Part shown: in pieces, positions 18,137-25,948 of the stretch | Layout of the letters: the number at the start of each line of letters is the position of its first letter | Numbering within the stretch: position 1 is the first letter of the stretch | Assembly: GCF_011040495.1 (NCBI RefSeq) | Contig: NZ_CP049037.1 | Coordinates: 1 to 64,000, forward strand | Origin: Pseudohalocynthiibacter aestuariivivens | GTDB taxonomy: Bacteria; Pseudomonadota; Alphaproteobacteria; Rhodobacterales; Rhodobacteraceae | Reading direction: 5' to 3' | Length of the DNA stretch: 64,000 nt | Notes under the pieces: generated by a model | The model's database searches: none | Seen by the model: only the letters and a program-made list of their open reading frames with translations | What the model was told of the DNA's origin: nothing | Position numbers and translations under genes: made by a program

Positions 18137-18898
18137 TCAGTCCAAAACGGGCGTATCCGGCGCGGGCGGCGGCGGATTGGGCACGCTCAGGTAGTGCGCG
18201 GCGGGAATGCGCGCAAGGCCGGTCAGCGCCAGCGTCTCGCGGTGCAACGCGGGCAGGGCGGCGATGGCGGATGACACCGCCCCGGCCAGCGCGTCCGCGT
18301 CGCGCCCGTGTGCTGTGATATAGGGCAGGATGGGCGTCGGCGGCGTGCGGGTGATTTCCCTCAGCCCGGCGGCGAATGCGTCATGCCGCGTGATCAACAG
18401 CCATGTCAGCGCGTCAATCGCCGCGATGTCGGCGCGGCCTTCGACCACGGCACGGGCCGAGGCGATATGTCCGCCGCTCTGCACCGGATTGCAGAACCGA
18501 AAGCCATGCGCGGCGGCGTAGTTCTGCGGTGCGGCCCAGCCCGATTGCGACAGCGCTTCGTTATAAGCAAAAAGGGCCTCGGCGAAATCGGCGGGATTAG
18601 CGCGCGGATCATCCACGCGCGCGATGATCACCGAATTGTAGTGCCCCGGCGGGCAACCCGGCAGGTCATGTACCGGCGATCCAACCAACTGTACCTGCCC
18701 GTGCAGGCGCGAGCGGTAGGGATAACCGCAGGTTTGCGACAGGATCAGATCGGGACTTTGCCATTGTTCCCACAGATCACCGCCACGGGTCAGTGTTGGC
18801 GGTGCCGCTTCAGATAGCTGCGCGCGAATCCCGGCCCAGAGCGCGTCATTAGCTGCGCGCGTTTCAGGGCGGTCATACATCGGCAGGCTGGCGATCAC
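18137..18898 (-). CDS. PhnD-like phosphate/phosphonate-type binding protein without signal peptide
   Basis: A 253-aa protein of the PhnD/SsuA/transferrin-like superfamily. It starts ASLPMYDRPETRAANDALWAGI, contains FRFCNPVQSGGHIASARAV and VEGRADIAAIDALTWLL, the usual ligand-binding segments of this group (each quoted in part). The GTG start overlaps the TGA of the TerB gene (GTGA), and there is no signal peptide or lipobox. It may be cytosolic, or the true export signal has been lost. No phn permease or ATPase is nearby. Confidence 0.75.
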   Translation of the reverse strand: MIASLPMYDRPETRAANDALWAGIRAQLSEAAPPTLTRGGDLWEQWQSPDLILSQTCGYPYRSRLHGQVQLVGSPVHDLPGCPPGHYNSVIIARVDDPRANPADFAEALFAYNEALSQSGWAAPQNYAAAHGFRFCNPVQSGGHIASARAVVEGRADIAAIDALTWLLITRHDAFAAGLREITRTPPTPILPYITAHGRDADALAGAVSSAIAALPALHRETLALTGLARIPAAHYLSVPNPPPPAPDTPVLD

Positions 18899-19332
18899 GC
18901 CTGCGCAACCCGCTGCCGGGCCAATGCGCTGTCGCGGTCGTTGACACCAAGGAAGCTCGAGACCATCCGCACGATGGCGTCCTCCTCGGCGTCGCGCTCT
19001 CCATCGGCCAGTGCGACCTGCCACAGTGCCTCGATCACGGCCAAGCGGTCCTCGTAGGCCACGGCATCCTTGATTGCGCGGGTAAAACGGACGGTGTCAG
19101 GCGCGCTGGCCTCGACCGCCTCGGCCTCGGCGCGCAATGCCTGCGCGGCACTGGTGTCCAGATTATAGCGTGCGGCCAATATCCGGTCGATGCGCGCGAT
19201 CTCGTTGGTGGCATAGTCACCATCGGTACGCGCCACGCGCACCAGCAGGGCGGACAGTGCGAGCCGTGCATCGGTTTGGTCAATGGGTTCGGTTTGCGGG
19301 GCGGCAAGGCGCTTGAGAAAATCAGCAATCAT
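18895..19332 (-). CDS. TerB family protein (copy 2)
   Basis: A 145-aa all-helical TerB-like protein (tellurite resistance TerB superfamily), with DARLALSALLVRVARTDGDY and LWQVALADGERDAEEDAIVR, two repeats of the acidic metal-binding helical hairpin. It is a tandem paralogue of the gene upstream. Its stop overlaps the start of the PhnD-like gene by 4 bases. Despite the family name, a tellurite role is not implied. Confidence 0.82.
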   Translation of the reverse strand: MIADFLKRLAAPQTEPIDQTDARLALSALLVRVARTDGDYATNEIARIDRILAARYNLDTSAAQALRAEAEAVEASAPDTVRFTRAIKDAVAYEDRLAVIEALWQVALADGERDAEEDAIVRMVSSFLGVNDRDSALARQRVAQA

Positions 19333-19371
19333 ACCGCAGATATAGGCCGGGCGCGGGCCCGCGCCAAACGC

Positions 19372-19809
19372 TTATTTCGCGGCGACCCGTGCGCGTGCCT
19401 CGTCGCAATCGGCCTCGGTCAGCCCCAGTGCCTCGCGTACCTGTGTGACCACGGCCAGTTCGGCATCGTTACTGTCGCCATCAGCCAGCATCACCTGCCA
19501 CAACGCCTCATGCGCCTCTAACCGGGCCTCGAAACTGACGGTTTCGCGGATCAACAGGGCGAATTTCTTGGTGCCCGGTGCTGCGGCTTCGATCTTTTCG
19601 CAGGTCGCGCGCATTTTGGCGGCCTCTACCGGGTTCAGCCCGTTCATCTGGGCCAGCAACCGGTCGATCAGGCTGATTTCCTCGAACCGGTAATCACTGT
19701 CGGATTTGGCCACGCGCACCATCAGCGCACCTAGCGCCAGTCGGGCATCAGGTTCGGGCAGCGGGTCAGGCTCGTGGCCTTTGAAGAGATTCAAAATACG
19801 GGTGAGCAT
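19372..19809 (-). CDS. TerB family protein (copy 1)
   Basis: A 145-aa TerB-like protein. DARLALGALMVRVAKSDSDY and EALWQVMLADGDSNDAE match the copy 39 bases downstream at the same positions, so the two arose by tandem duplication. The gap between the copies holds a perfect 16-base GC palindrome (19350-19365). No classical ter partners (TerC, TerD, TerZ) are present here. Confidence 0.82.
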   Translation of the reverse strand: MLTRILNLFKGHEPDPLPEPDARLALGALMVRVAKSDSDYRFEEISLIDRLLAQMNGLNPVEAAKMRATCEKIEAAAPGTKKFALLIRETVSFEARLEAHEALWQVMLADGDSNDAELAVVTQVREALGLTEADCDEARARVAAK

Positions 19810-19990
19810 TGCCGCAGACTATCTGTGTCTGGGCGGCGGGCCAAGCGATTTCAGCGTGTTTTGTGAAACGCCGCGAAGGTGCCACATTTGCTCCAAAAAA
19901 TGCGCATGGTGCTGGTCCAGATTGCCGACGTAATGATTTTGATCTGTGTGGCACATCCGACCTGCCTCACCGGGACTGGAGATGTGTGTA

Positions 19991-20563
19991 ATGTATGCAT
20001 GGAATCGGCACGACTGGACACGGCTGGACGAGGCCGCGCATCTGAAAGTGGTTCGGGCGGCGTCGCCCATCGCGTTGGACGATCTGGTGCGCAATTACGA
20101 CTGGGATCTCTTCCCAGAGCCGGTACTGGGCTGGGCCATGGCGCAAAAGGGTATTGAGCTGGCCTGTGCGCTTACCGGGTTTTTCAACGGCACGCCTGAA
20201 CGGTTCAACCACCTGCAAAAACGCGATGTGCCAGAGGTTTTCCATCCGGCAGCGCGGCTGTTGGACAATATTTGCCTACGGGTGAATTGCGGGTTTTACT
20301 CTGTGTCGCCACATGCGGCCAAGGTTGACGCGCCACGGCTGCGCCAATGGGTCACCCGCCAGCAGAACGACCGCAAACGCGGTGTCAGTGGGCGCTGGGT
20401 GCTGGATGAAATGATTGTCTCCACGCTTCTGGCGGATATGCCCGATATGGCTGGCCTTCGTAGTGCGCGTTGCACCGCACGCGTGCAAAAGGGCAGGGTT
20501 CACCGCTGGTTTGCCGCGCAGATACACGCGGGCAGGTCACTGGAACCACACCTGCCAAAGTAG
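19991..20563 (+). CDS. DUF4274-like protein
   Basis: A 190-aa soluble protein. The segment DDLVRNYDWDLFPEPVLGWAMAQKGIELACALTGFF (around residues 30-65; pieces DLVRNYDWD and PVLGWAMAQ) resembles the DUF4274 pattern of a YNW motif followed by a helix with a conserved cysteine. The remainder is unrecognised. The ATG at 19991 has GGAG nine bases upstream. It is divergent from the TerB genes and convergent with the Dld-type gene. Function unknown. Confidence 0.6.
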   Translation: MYAWNRHDWTRLDEAAHLKVVRAASPIALDDLVRNYDWDLFPEPVLGWAMAQKGIELACALTGFFNGTPERFNHLQKRDVPEVFHPAARLLDNICLRVNCGFYSVSPHAAKVDAPRLRQWVTRQQNDRKRGVSGRWVLDEMIVSTLLADMPDMAGLRSARCTARVQKGRVHRWFAAQIHAGRSLEPHLPK

Positions 20564-20567
20564 CGGA

Positions 20568-21944
20568 TCAGTTGCGCGGCGGCACCAGCTTGCCGGGGTT
20601 CATAATGTTCTGCGGATCCAGCGCGGACTTGATTGCGCCCATCATATTCCATGCCTGCCCATGTTCGGCAATCATGTAGCCTAGTTTGCCGACCCCGATC
20701 CCATGCTCGCCGGTGGCCGTACCGCCCAGAGCGAGCGCACGTTCAACCATCCGCGCGGATGCGGCTTCGGCGGCTTTAACTTCGGTCGCATTTTCGGTGT
20801 CAATCAGCAGGATCGCATGGAAATTGCCATCGCCCACATGGCCCAGAATCGGCCCTTGCACGCCGTTCGCGGCCAAATCATCAGCGGTTTCTTCTACCGC
20901 CTGCGCCAGCTTTGATATCGGCACGCAAATATCCGTGACCACCGCCCGCGCACCGGCGCGCGCGGCAAGGATGGCGTAGTAGGCATTGTGCCGCATCGTC
21001 CACAGCGCGTTGCGGTCCTCGGCACGGGTCGCCCAGTCAAAGCCCGATCCGCCATGCCCTTGCGCGATCTCGCCAAAGACCTCTGAACATTCGGCAACAC
21101 CGCTGTCTGATCCGTGAAATTCCAGCAGCAGATGCGGCTTCTCGGGCAACGCCATGTTGGAATAGCTGTTGACCGCGCGCACGGATGCCACATCCATCAG
21201 CTCGATCCGCGCCATCGGCAGGCCCATCTGGATCGTATCCATTACCGCGCTCACGGCGCCGCCCACGTCGTCAAAGGCACAGACCGCGGCCGAAATCGCC
21301 TCGGGTTGGCCATGCAGCCGCAACGTCAGCTCGGTAATCAGGCCCAAAGTCCCCTCGGCCCCGACAAAAAGCCCGGTCAGATCATAACCCGAGGACGATT
21401 TGCGCGCTCGTGTGCCAGTGCGGATGATACGTCCGTCCGGCGTGACCACCTCCAACCCCATCACATTGTCGCGCATCGTACCATAGCGCACCGCCGTCGT
21501 GCCGCTCGCACGGGTCGAGGCCATCCCCCCAAGCGAGGCATTGGCCCCCGGGTCGACCGGAAAGAACAGGCCCGTGGCGCGCAATTCGTTGTTCAGTGCC
21601 TCGCGCGTCAGGCCGGGCTGCACCTGCACATCCATGTCCTCGGTGTTTATGGCGACGACGGCGTTCATGCGGCTGAAATCCACGCAAACCCCACCCAGAA
21701 ACGCCTGTGCCTGTCCCTCCAGCGAGGTGCCAGTGCCCCAACCAATTACCGGCACGCAGTGTTGCGCGCAGATTTGCACGATCTGCGCCACCTCCTGCGT
21801 GGTTTCCGGGTAGGCAACAGCATCCGGTGGGGCGAGCGGAAAATGCGATTCAGAACGGCCATGCAAGTCCAGATCGGACTTGGACCGGACACAGCGTTCG
21901 CCTAGTAAGGTCTCTAGTGCGGTAATTGCCTCGTTCACGGCCAT
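20568..21944 (-). CDS. FAD-binding oxidase, D-lactate dehydrogenase (cytochrome)/GlcD type
   Basis: A 458-aa flavoprotein of the VAO family. The FAD-binding domain shows PVIGWGTGTSLEGQ and DPGANASLGGMASTRASGT. The C-terminal cap has GHVGDGNFH and TGEHGIGVGK, both diagnostic of D-2-hydroxyacid dehydrogenases. It most resembles cytochrome-linked D-lactate dehydrogenase (Dld). A strong ribosome site (GGGAGGA) precedes the ATG. No GlcE/GlcF partners are adjacent. Confidence 0.9.
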   Translation of the reverse strand: MAVNEAITALETLLGERCVRSKSDLDLHGRSESHFPLAPPDAVAYPETTQEVAQIVQICAQHCVPVIGWGTGTSLEGQAQAFLGGVCVDFSRMNAVVAINTEDMDVQVQPGLTREALNNELRATGLFFPVDPGANASLGGMASTRASGTTAVRYGTMRDNVMGLEVVTPDGRIIRTGTRARKSSSGYDLTGLFVGAEGTLGLITELTLRLHGQPEAISAAVCAFDDVGGAVSAVMDTIQMGLPMARIELMDVASVRAVNSYSNMALPEKPHLLLEFHGSDSGVAECSEVFGEIAQGHGGSGFDWATRAEDRNALWTMRHNAYYAILAARAGARAVVTDICVPISKLAQAVEETADDLAANGVQGPILGHVGDGNFHAILLIDTENATEVKAAEAASARMVERALALGGTATGEHGIGVGKLGYMIAEHGQAWNMMGAIKSALDPQNIMNPGKLVPPRN

Positions 21945-22028
21945 GCATCATCCTCCCCGCGCGAGCGGCAGACTAAAGCATGACGCGACGACGCGAAAGG
22001 CCGCGGCAGACACGAACGTGAAAGCGGC

Positions 22029-23717
22029 ATGACCGAGCCAGAGAAATCTCAGCTATCCGAATACGTCACCGCCCTGATGGGGGCGCTGCGACAAGCATGG
22101 CGCGTGATGCTGACGCGCGGTCCCAGCCAGTTCCAGTTCTGGGTGATTGCGCTGATCATCGGGATCGGGGCAGGCTTTGCCGCGCTTTTTTTCCGCAAGG
22201 GGATCAGCTGGTTACAGATGATCGTTTACGGCAATGACGATCCGACGTTGCTACACAGCTATGCATCGGGATTGTCGTGGTACTGGCTGCTGATCGTACC
22301 GATCTGCGGCGGGCTGGTGGTCGGCCTCATCCTGCATAATTTCACCCCTGATGCGCGGGTGCGTTCGGTTGCGGATGTGATCGAAGGCGCGGCCATGAAC
22401 AACGGCCGGGTTGAAATACGCGCCGGGCTGGCGTCGGCGGCGGCTTCCATGGTCACGCTCGGCACCGGGGGTTCTTCGGGGCGCGAAGGCCCGGTGGTGC
22501 ATCTGGCGGGGGTGGTGTCCAGCTGGGTCAGCAATCGCATCAATGCCAATGGCATCACCGGCCGCGACCTGCTGGGTTGCGCTGTTGCGGCCGCCGTGTC
22601 CGCCAGCTTCAACGCGCCGATTGCCGGTGCGCTCTTTGCACTCGAAGTGGTGTTGCGGCATTTCGCGGTCCACGCCTTTGCGCCCATCGTGATTGCCTCG
22701 GTCGCGGGCACAGTGATCAACCGGCTGGAATTCGGTGACATCACCGAATTTACGCTGCCCGTGTCCACCGCGCTGGAATTCTATCAGGAATTGCCGGCCT
22801 TCCTGCTGCTGGGGCTGATTTGTGGTGTTGTCGCAACGGTGCTGATGTACGCCGTGTTCTTTGCCGAGGATATCGGCGACGAAATGCAGCGCGCCGTGGG
22901 TCTGCCCCGTTGGTTGCGGCCTGCGTTCTCGGGCGCGGCACTGGGGGCGCTGGCGATCTGGTTCCCGCATATCATCGGCGTCGGCTACGAGACGACAAGT
23001 GCCGCGCTGACCGGCCAGTTGATCCTGCACGAGGCCATCGTTTTTGCGGTTCTCAAGGTCACGGCGGTCGCGATCACCTTTGGCGGGCGTATGGGCGGCG
23101 GTATGTTCTCGCCGTCGCTGATGGTCGGCGCGCTGACCGGGCTGGCATTCGGCCTCATCGCCACGGCGATCTTTCCCGAAGTATCCGGGGCGCACACGCT
23201 CTATGCGCTGGCGGGGATGGGCGCGGTGGCGGCGGCGGTGCTGGGTGCACCGATCTCGACGACGCTCATCGTGTTCGAGATGACCGGCGACTGGCAGACC
23301 GGCCTCGCGGTGATGGTTGCGGTGTCAATGTCCACTGCGCTGGCCAGCCGGTTGGTGGATCGCTCGTTTTTCCTGACGCTGCTGGAACGGCGCGGCACCC
23401 ATCTGGCGGCGGGGCCGCAGGCATATCTGCTGTCGATGACCCGCGTTGCCACGCTGATGCGCGACACCGAACATGAACGTGCTGCGCCCGCCGAGGCCTG
23501 CTGGGAAATGATCGAGGACGGTATCTATATCGACCGCAACGCCACGCTAGAGGCGGCAATGCCGATCTTTGATCGTACGGGCGTTCTGTATATTCCGGTC
23601 GTTTCGCTCGCGGGCGAAGGTGCGCCGCCAGAACTGTTGGGCGCGCTGTTTCATGTCGATGCGCTCAAGGCATTCAATAACGCGCTGGCCGCCGTCAGTC
23701 AGGAAGAACACAGCTGA
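22029..23717 (+). CDS. CLC family chloride channel or Cl-/H+ antiporter
   Basis: A 562-aa polytopic protein. The gating motif GREGP (in TGGSSGREGPVVHL) and the third anion-site motif GGMFSPSL are present, whereas the first GSGIP motif is replaced by a VRSV-type sequence, as in a subgroup of bacterial CLCs. The C-terminal 110 residues form a partial CBS-like cytoplasmic domain. Antiporter or channel cannot be decided here. Convergent with the SpoIIAA-like gene. Confidence 0.92.
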   Translation: MTEPEKSQLSEYVTALMGALRQAWRVMLTRGPSQFQFWVIALIIGIGAGFAALFFRKGISWLQMIVYGNDDPTLLHSYASGLSWYWLLIVPICGGLVVGLILHNFTPDARVRSVADVIEGAAMNNGRVEIRAGLASAAASMVTLGTGGSSGREGPVVHLAGVVSSWVSNRINANGITGRDLLGCAVAAAVSASFNAPIAGALFALEVVLRHFAVHAFAPIVIASVAGTVINRLEFGDITEFTLPVSTALEFYQELPAFLLLGLICGVVATVLMYAVFFAEDIGDEMQRAVGLPRWLRPAFSGAALGALAIWFPHIIGVGYETTSAALTGQLILHEAIVFAVLKVTAVAITFGGRMGGGMFSPSLMVGALTGLAFGLIATAIFPEVSGAHTLYALAGMGAVAAAVLGAPISTTLIVFEMTGDWQTGLAVMVAVSMSTALASRLVDRSFFLTLLERRGTHLAAGPQAYLLSMTRVATLMRDTEHERAAPAEACWEMIEDGIYIDRNATLEAAMPIFDRTGVLYIPVVSLAGEGAPPELLGALFHVDALKAFNNALAAVSQEEHS

Positions 23718-23776
23718 GCGGTTCAGGTGCCGCGCCGAGACTGTCGGTTTGACATAGGACGTCCCGGCGCAGGCAG

Positions 23777-23794
23777 CGGGGCGCTACCGCCCCG
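23777..23794. terminator. GC hairpin between convergent genes
   Basis: CGGGGCG, four-base loop CTAC, CGCCCCG: a perfect 7-bp stem in the 85-base gap between the convergent CLC and SpoIIAA-like genes. There is no T-run on either side, so it is at best a weak or Rho-assisted bidirectional terminator. Confidence 0.4.
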
Positions 23795-23802
23795 ACCTGA
23801 CC

Positions 23803-24552
23803 CTAGCTGCGCACCCAGTCCCATGCAGCCTGTTCTTCCGCCAGCGAGAAACGCTTCATCTCTACGCCCGAGACCGATCCTGCAAAGCCGAGCAGCGGTT
23901 TCATCCACGTTTCATCTGTCACAATGGCATATTTCTTCAGGTTTTTGATCGAGCCGAACTTCATCTGATAGAACGAACCTTGGGTCAGGATGCCGGGATC
24001 GAACCCGCCAAAGGACTTGATTTTGACCAAGGCGCTAAATTCCTTGTCACTCTCCAGACGGGCGAGCACGTCCTTGCTGACGGTTTCCATCTCGTCATCG
24101 TCCATATATCCGTCAATCTCAAAGGCCATGACTTCGGGCGTGGACTTGTCCATCATATAGATGCCCTTGCCCTTGGGCTTTTTCGGCGGCAGGTCCGTGG
24201 CAAACTCCTTGGCTGCCTGTATGTCGTTTGCACGGAACACGCGGATGTCGATTACCGGAACCAGCGGGTTCAACGCATGAGCCGCGGCCGCGATGAATTC
24301 CTTGTCTGACACGACAGCCGCCTTTGGAAACTTGCCCATCTGGTCCACCAAGCCAAGCTCGAGCGGAATATCCCGCGCGATGGCATCACCGGTCATATCG
24401 TCGAAGCCGGTCACATCAATCACCATGCCGATACGGTCGATATCGGCGATGATGTCGTTGAAACGGCCATAGAATGCCGTCACTTCGTCTGCTGTGACCT
24501 TGCCCGAGACGGTGACGATCAGCAGGTTGTCTTGCTGTTTGAGGTCGAACAT
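23803..24552 (-). CDS. Tandem SpoIIAA-like (STAS-related) protein
   Basis: A 249-aa protein made of two SpoIIAA-like domains (PF11964 type): residues 1-120 beginning MFDLKQQDNLLIVTVSGKVT, and about 130-249 with MAFEIDGYMDDDEMETVSKD. Both show the alternating strand-helix pattern ending in a lipid-binding-like loop. Soluble, no signal peptide. The start was chosen on the ribosome site AAGGAGAT. Most relatives have a single domain of about 120 residues. Function unknown. Confidence 0.82.
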   Translation of the reverse strand: MFDLKQQDNLLIVTVSGKVTADEVTAFYGRFNDIIADIDRIGMVIDVTGFDDMTGDAIARDIPLELGLVDQMGKFPKAAVVSDKEFIAAAAHALNPLVPVIDIRVFRANDIQAAKEFATDLPPKKPKGKGIYMMDKSTPEVMAFEIDGYMDDDEMETVSKDVLARLESDKEFSALVKIKSFGGFDPGILTQGSFYQMKFGSIKNLKKYAIVTDETWMKPLLGFAGSVSGVEMKRFSLAEEQAAWDWVRS

Positions 24553-24667
24553 TTCTTTATCTCCTTCTACGTTACATCCCACCAACGCCGAACAGCACAT
24601 TTGGTTCAGTAAGTTCTGAACAAAATGTTGCCTGGCGCATGTTTTCAGGTGGAATGTCGCTGGCGCA

Positions 24668-25516
24668 TCAATGAAGCGTTGATGTGATCCAATCCGTGAA
24701 GGCAGACACTCTGGTGTAGACGCCGAACTTGTCGGGCTGACCACAGCCCAGACCCCAACTGACAATACCGACCACCTCGACCTGACCATCCTGCTTGTGA
24801 ACGGCGGGGCTGCCGCCAAAGCCAGCACAGGCGTCAATGCCGCCCTGCTCAAAGCCAGCACAGAGCATGTCGTCGGAAACCAGCCCATCATAACTTTGTG
24901 GTTCATTGCAGCGCGCTGTCGACACCGCAGGCAGATCAATGCGCTTCATTGCGCGGGTGACGTCGCCCTCGGTCGTCGCTTTGGCGGAACCCCAACCGGT
25001 CACGCTCAGCACGGTGCCCGCGTCTGTGATGCTGCCGATCTCGGGCAGCGACACCGGCGTACCCAATGTGCTGGGCGTGGCAAGCCGCACCAGTGCGATG
25101 TTGTTGCGCTGGTTGTCGGCGTCATGATTCGGGTGCGGAATAATTTCCGCGATACCCAGACGCTCGCCGCCGTTGCGCAGGTCGGTCGTCCCGGCAACGA
25201 TTTCGATCTGGTCCATAGGGGCGACGTCGTCGGCTGTGCAGTTGGCGGCAGTCAGAACCCAATCTGGCGCGATCAATGCGCCGCCACAAAGATGGTTGCC
25301 CATCCCCTTGTGCCATATTCCTACCTGCCATGGTGCGTCCGCGACGCTGCCGACGTTCTCAATGCCGCCGGCATGGGCCGCCTCAATGCTCGCGAACCCG
25401 CCAACCAGCAGTGCCGAGACTCCTGCGGCAATACACATGACGGGCGCGGATCGACGGGCCTCCGCCAAGTCAGGTGCCGTGGTCGTGGATGAATGTGCTT
25501 GTTTGAAAATCACCAT
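24668..25516 (-). CDS. Trypsin-fold serine protease homologue lacking the catalytic triad
   Basis: A 282-aa exported S1-family protein (hydrophobic segment about 26-45, AxA site near 49). The fold is clear: PWQVGI, CGGALIAPDWVLTAANC, NNIALVRL, GWGSA, SWGLGCG and paired cysteines 77-93, 203-219, 230-258. But catalytic His57 is Asn92 (codon AAC), Asp102 is Asn139, Ser195 is Gly234 and Asp194 is Phe233; the IVGG activation site is absent too. Asp228, at the S1-pocket 189 position, is kept. It should be a binding protein, not a protease. No frameshift is seen. Confidence 0.88.
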   Translation of the reverse strand: MVIFKQAHSSTTTAPDLAEARRSAPVMCIAAGVSALLVGGFASIEAAHAGGIENVGSVADAPWQVGIWHKGMGNHLCGGALIAPDWVLTAANCTADDVAPMDQIEIVAGTTDLRNGGERLGIAEIIPHPNHDADNQRNNIALVRLATPSTLGTPVSLPEIGSITDAGTVLSVTGWGSAKATTEGDVTRAMKRIDLPAVSTARCNEPQSYDGLVSDDMLCAGFEQGGIDACAGFGGSPAVHKQDGQVEVVGIVSWGLGCGQPDKFGVYTRVSAFTDWITSTLH

Positions 25517-25542
25517 TTACAATGTCACCTTTTGACTTGATG

Positions 25543-25884
25543 TCAGATACCCTCGACTGTCACCGTGTCGCTGGAATGAAATGCCAGATAACCCTTGATG
25601 GCTGCTACATCCGGTTTCGGGTCTTCATAGCTCCAGCCGGCATTTTCCAATGTATGGCTTTTGGTGACGATGTTGTAATAATTGGCCTGCCCCTTGTGCG
25701 GGCTACGGGTGGTCTGGTCACTGATATCGAGAAACGCCATCGCAACATCGCTGCGCGGAAAGTAGATGACGGCAGGGTGATCGCCCTCGTTCAGTTCCAG
25801 CGCGTTGGCGGTTTCGGCCAGAACGGCCCCGCCAGCGCGGACGACCCATGTCCCTTGCGCCTTGCGAATCTTGATATGCGGCAT
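25543..25884 (-). CDS. DUF427 domain protein
   Basis: A 113-aa single-domain DUF427 protein, with VIYFPRSDVAMAFL, SPHKGQANYYNI and the terminal strand AIKGYLAFHSSDTVTVE that define the family. Cytosolic. Ribosome site AAGGAAC before the ATG. It is upstream of the trypsin homologue on the same strand (26-base gap), so the two may be cotranscribed. Family function unknown. Confidence 0.9.
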   Translation of the reverse strand: MPHIKIRKAQGTWVVRAGGAVLAETANALELNEGDHPAVIYFPRSDVAMAFLDISDQTTRSPHKGQANYYNIVTKSHTLENAGWSYEDPKPDVAAIKGYLAFHSSDTVTVEGI

Positions 25885-25948
25885 GTGGTTGTTCCTTCTT
25901 TGTCGTCGATAACCCTAACCACAATGCCGCGCGTTCACCACGTTTATG

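Noticed and set aside
19350..19365. Perfect 16-base palindrome GGCGCGGGCCCGCGCC between the TerB genes, considered as terminator
   Set aside because: It has no loop and no T-run; in such GC-rich DNA it may arise by chance.
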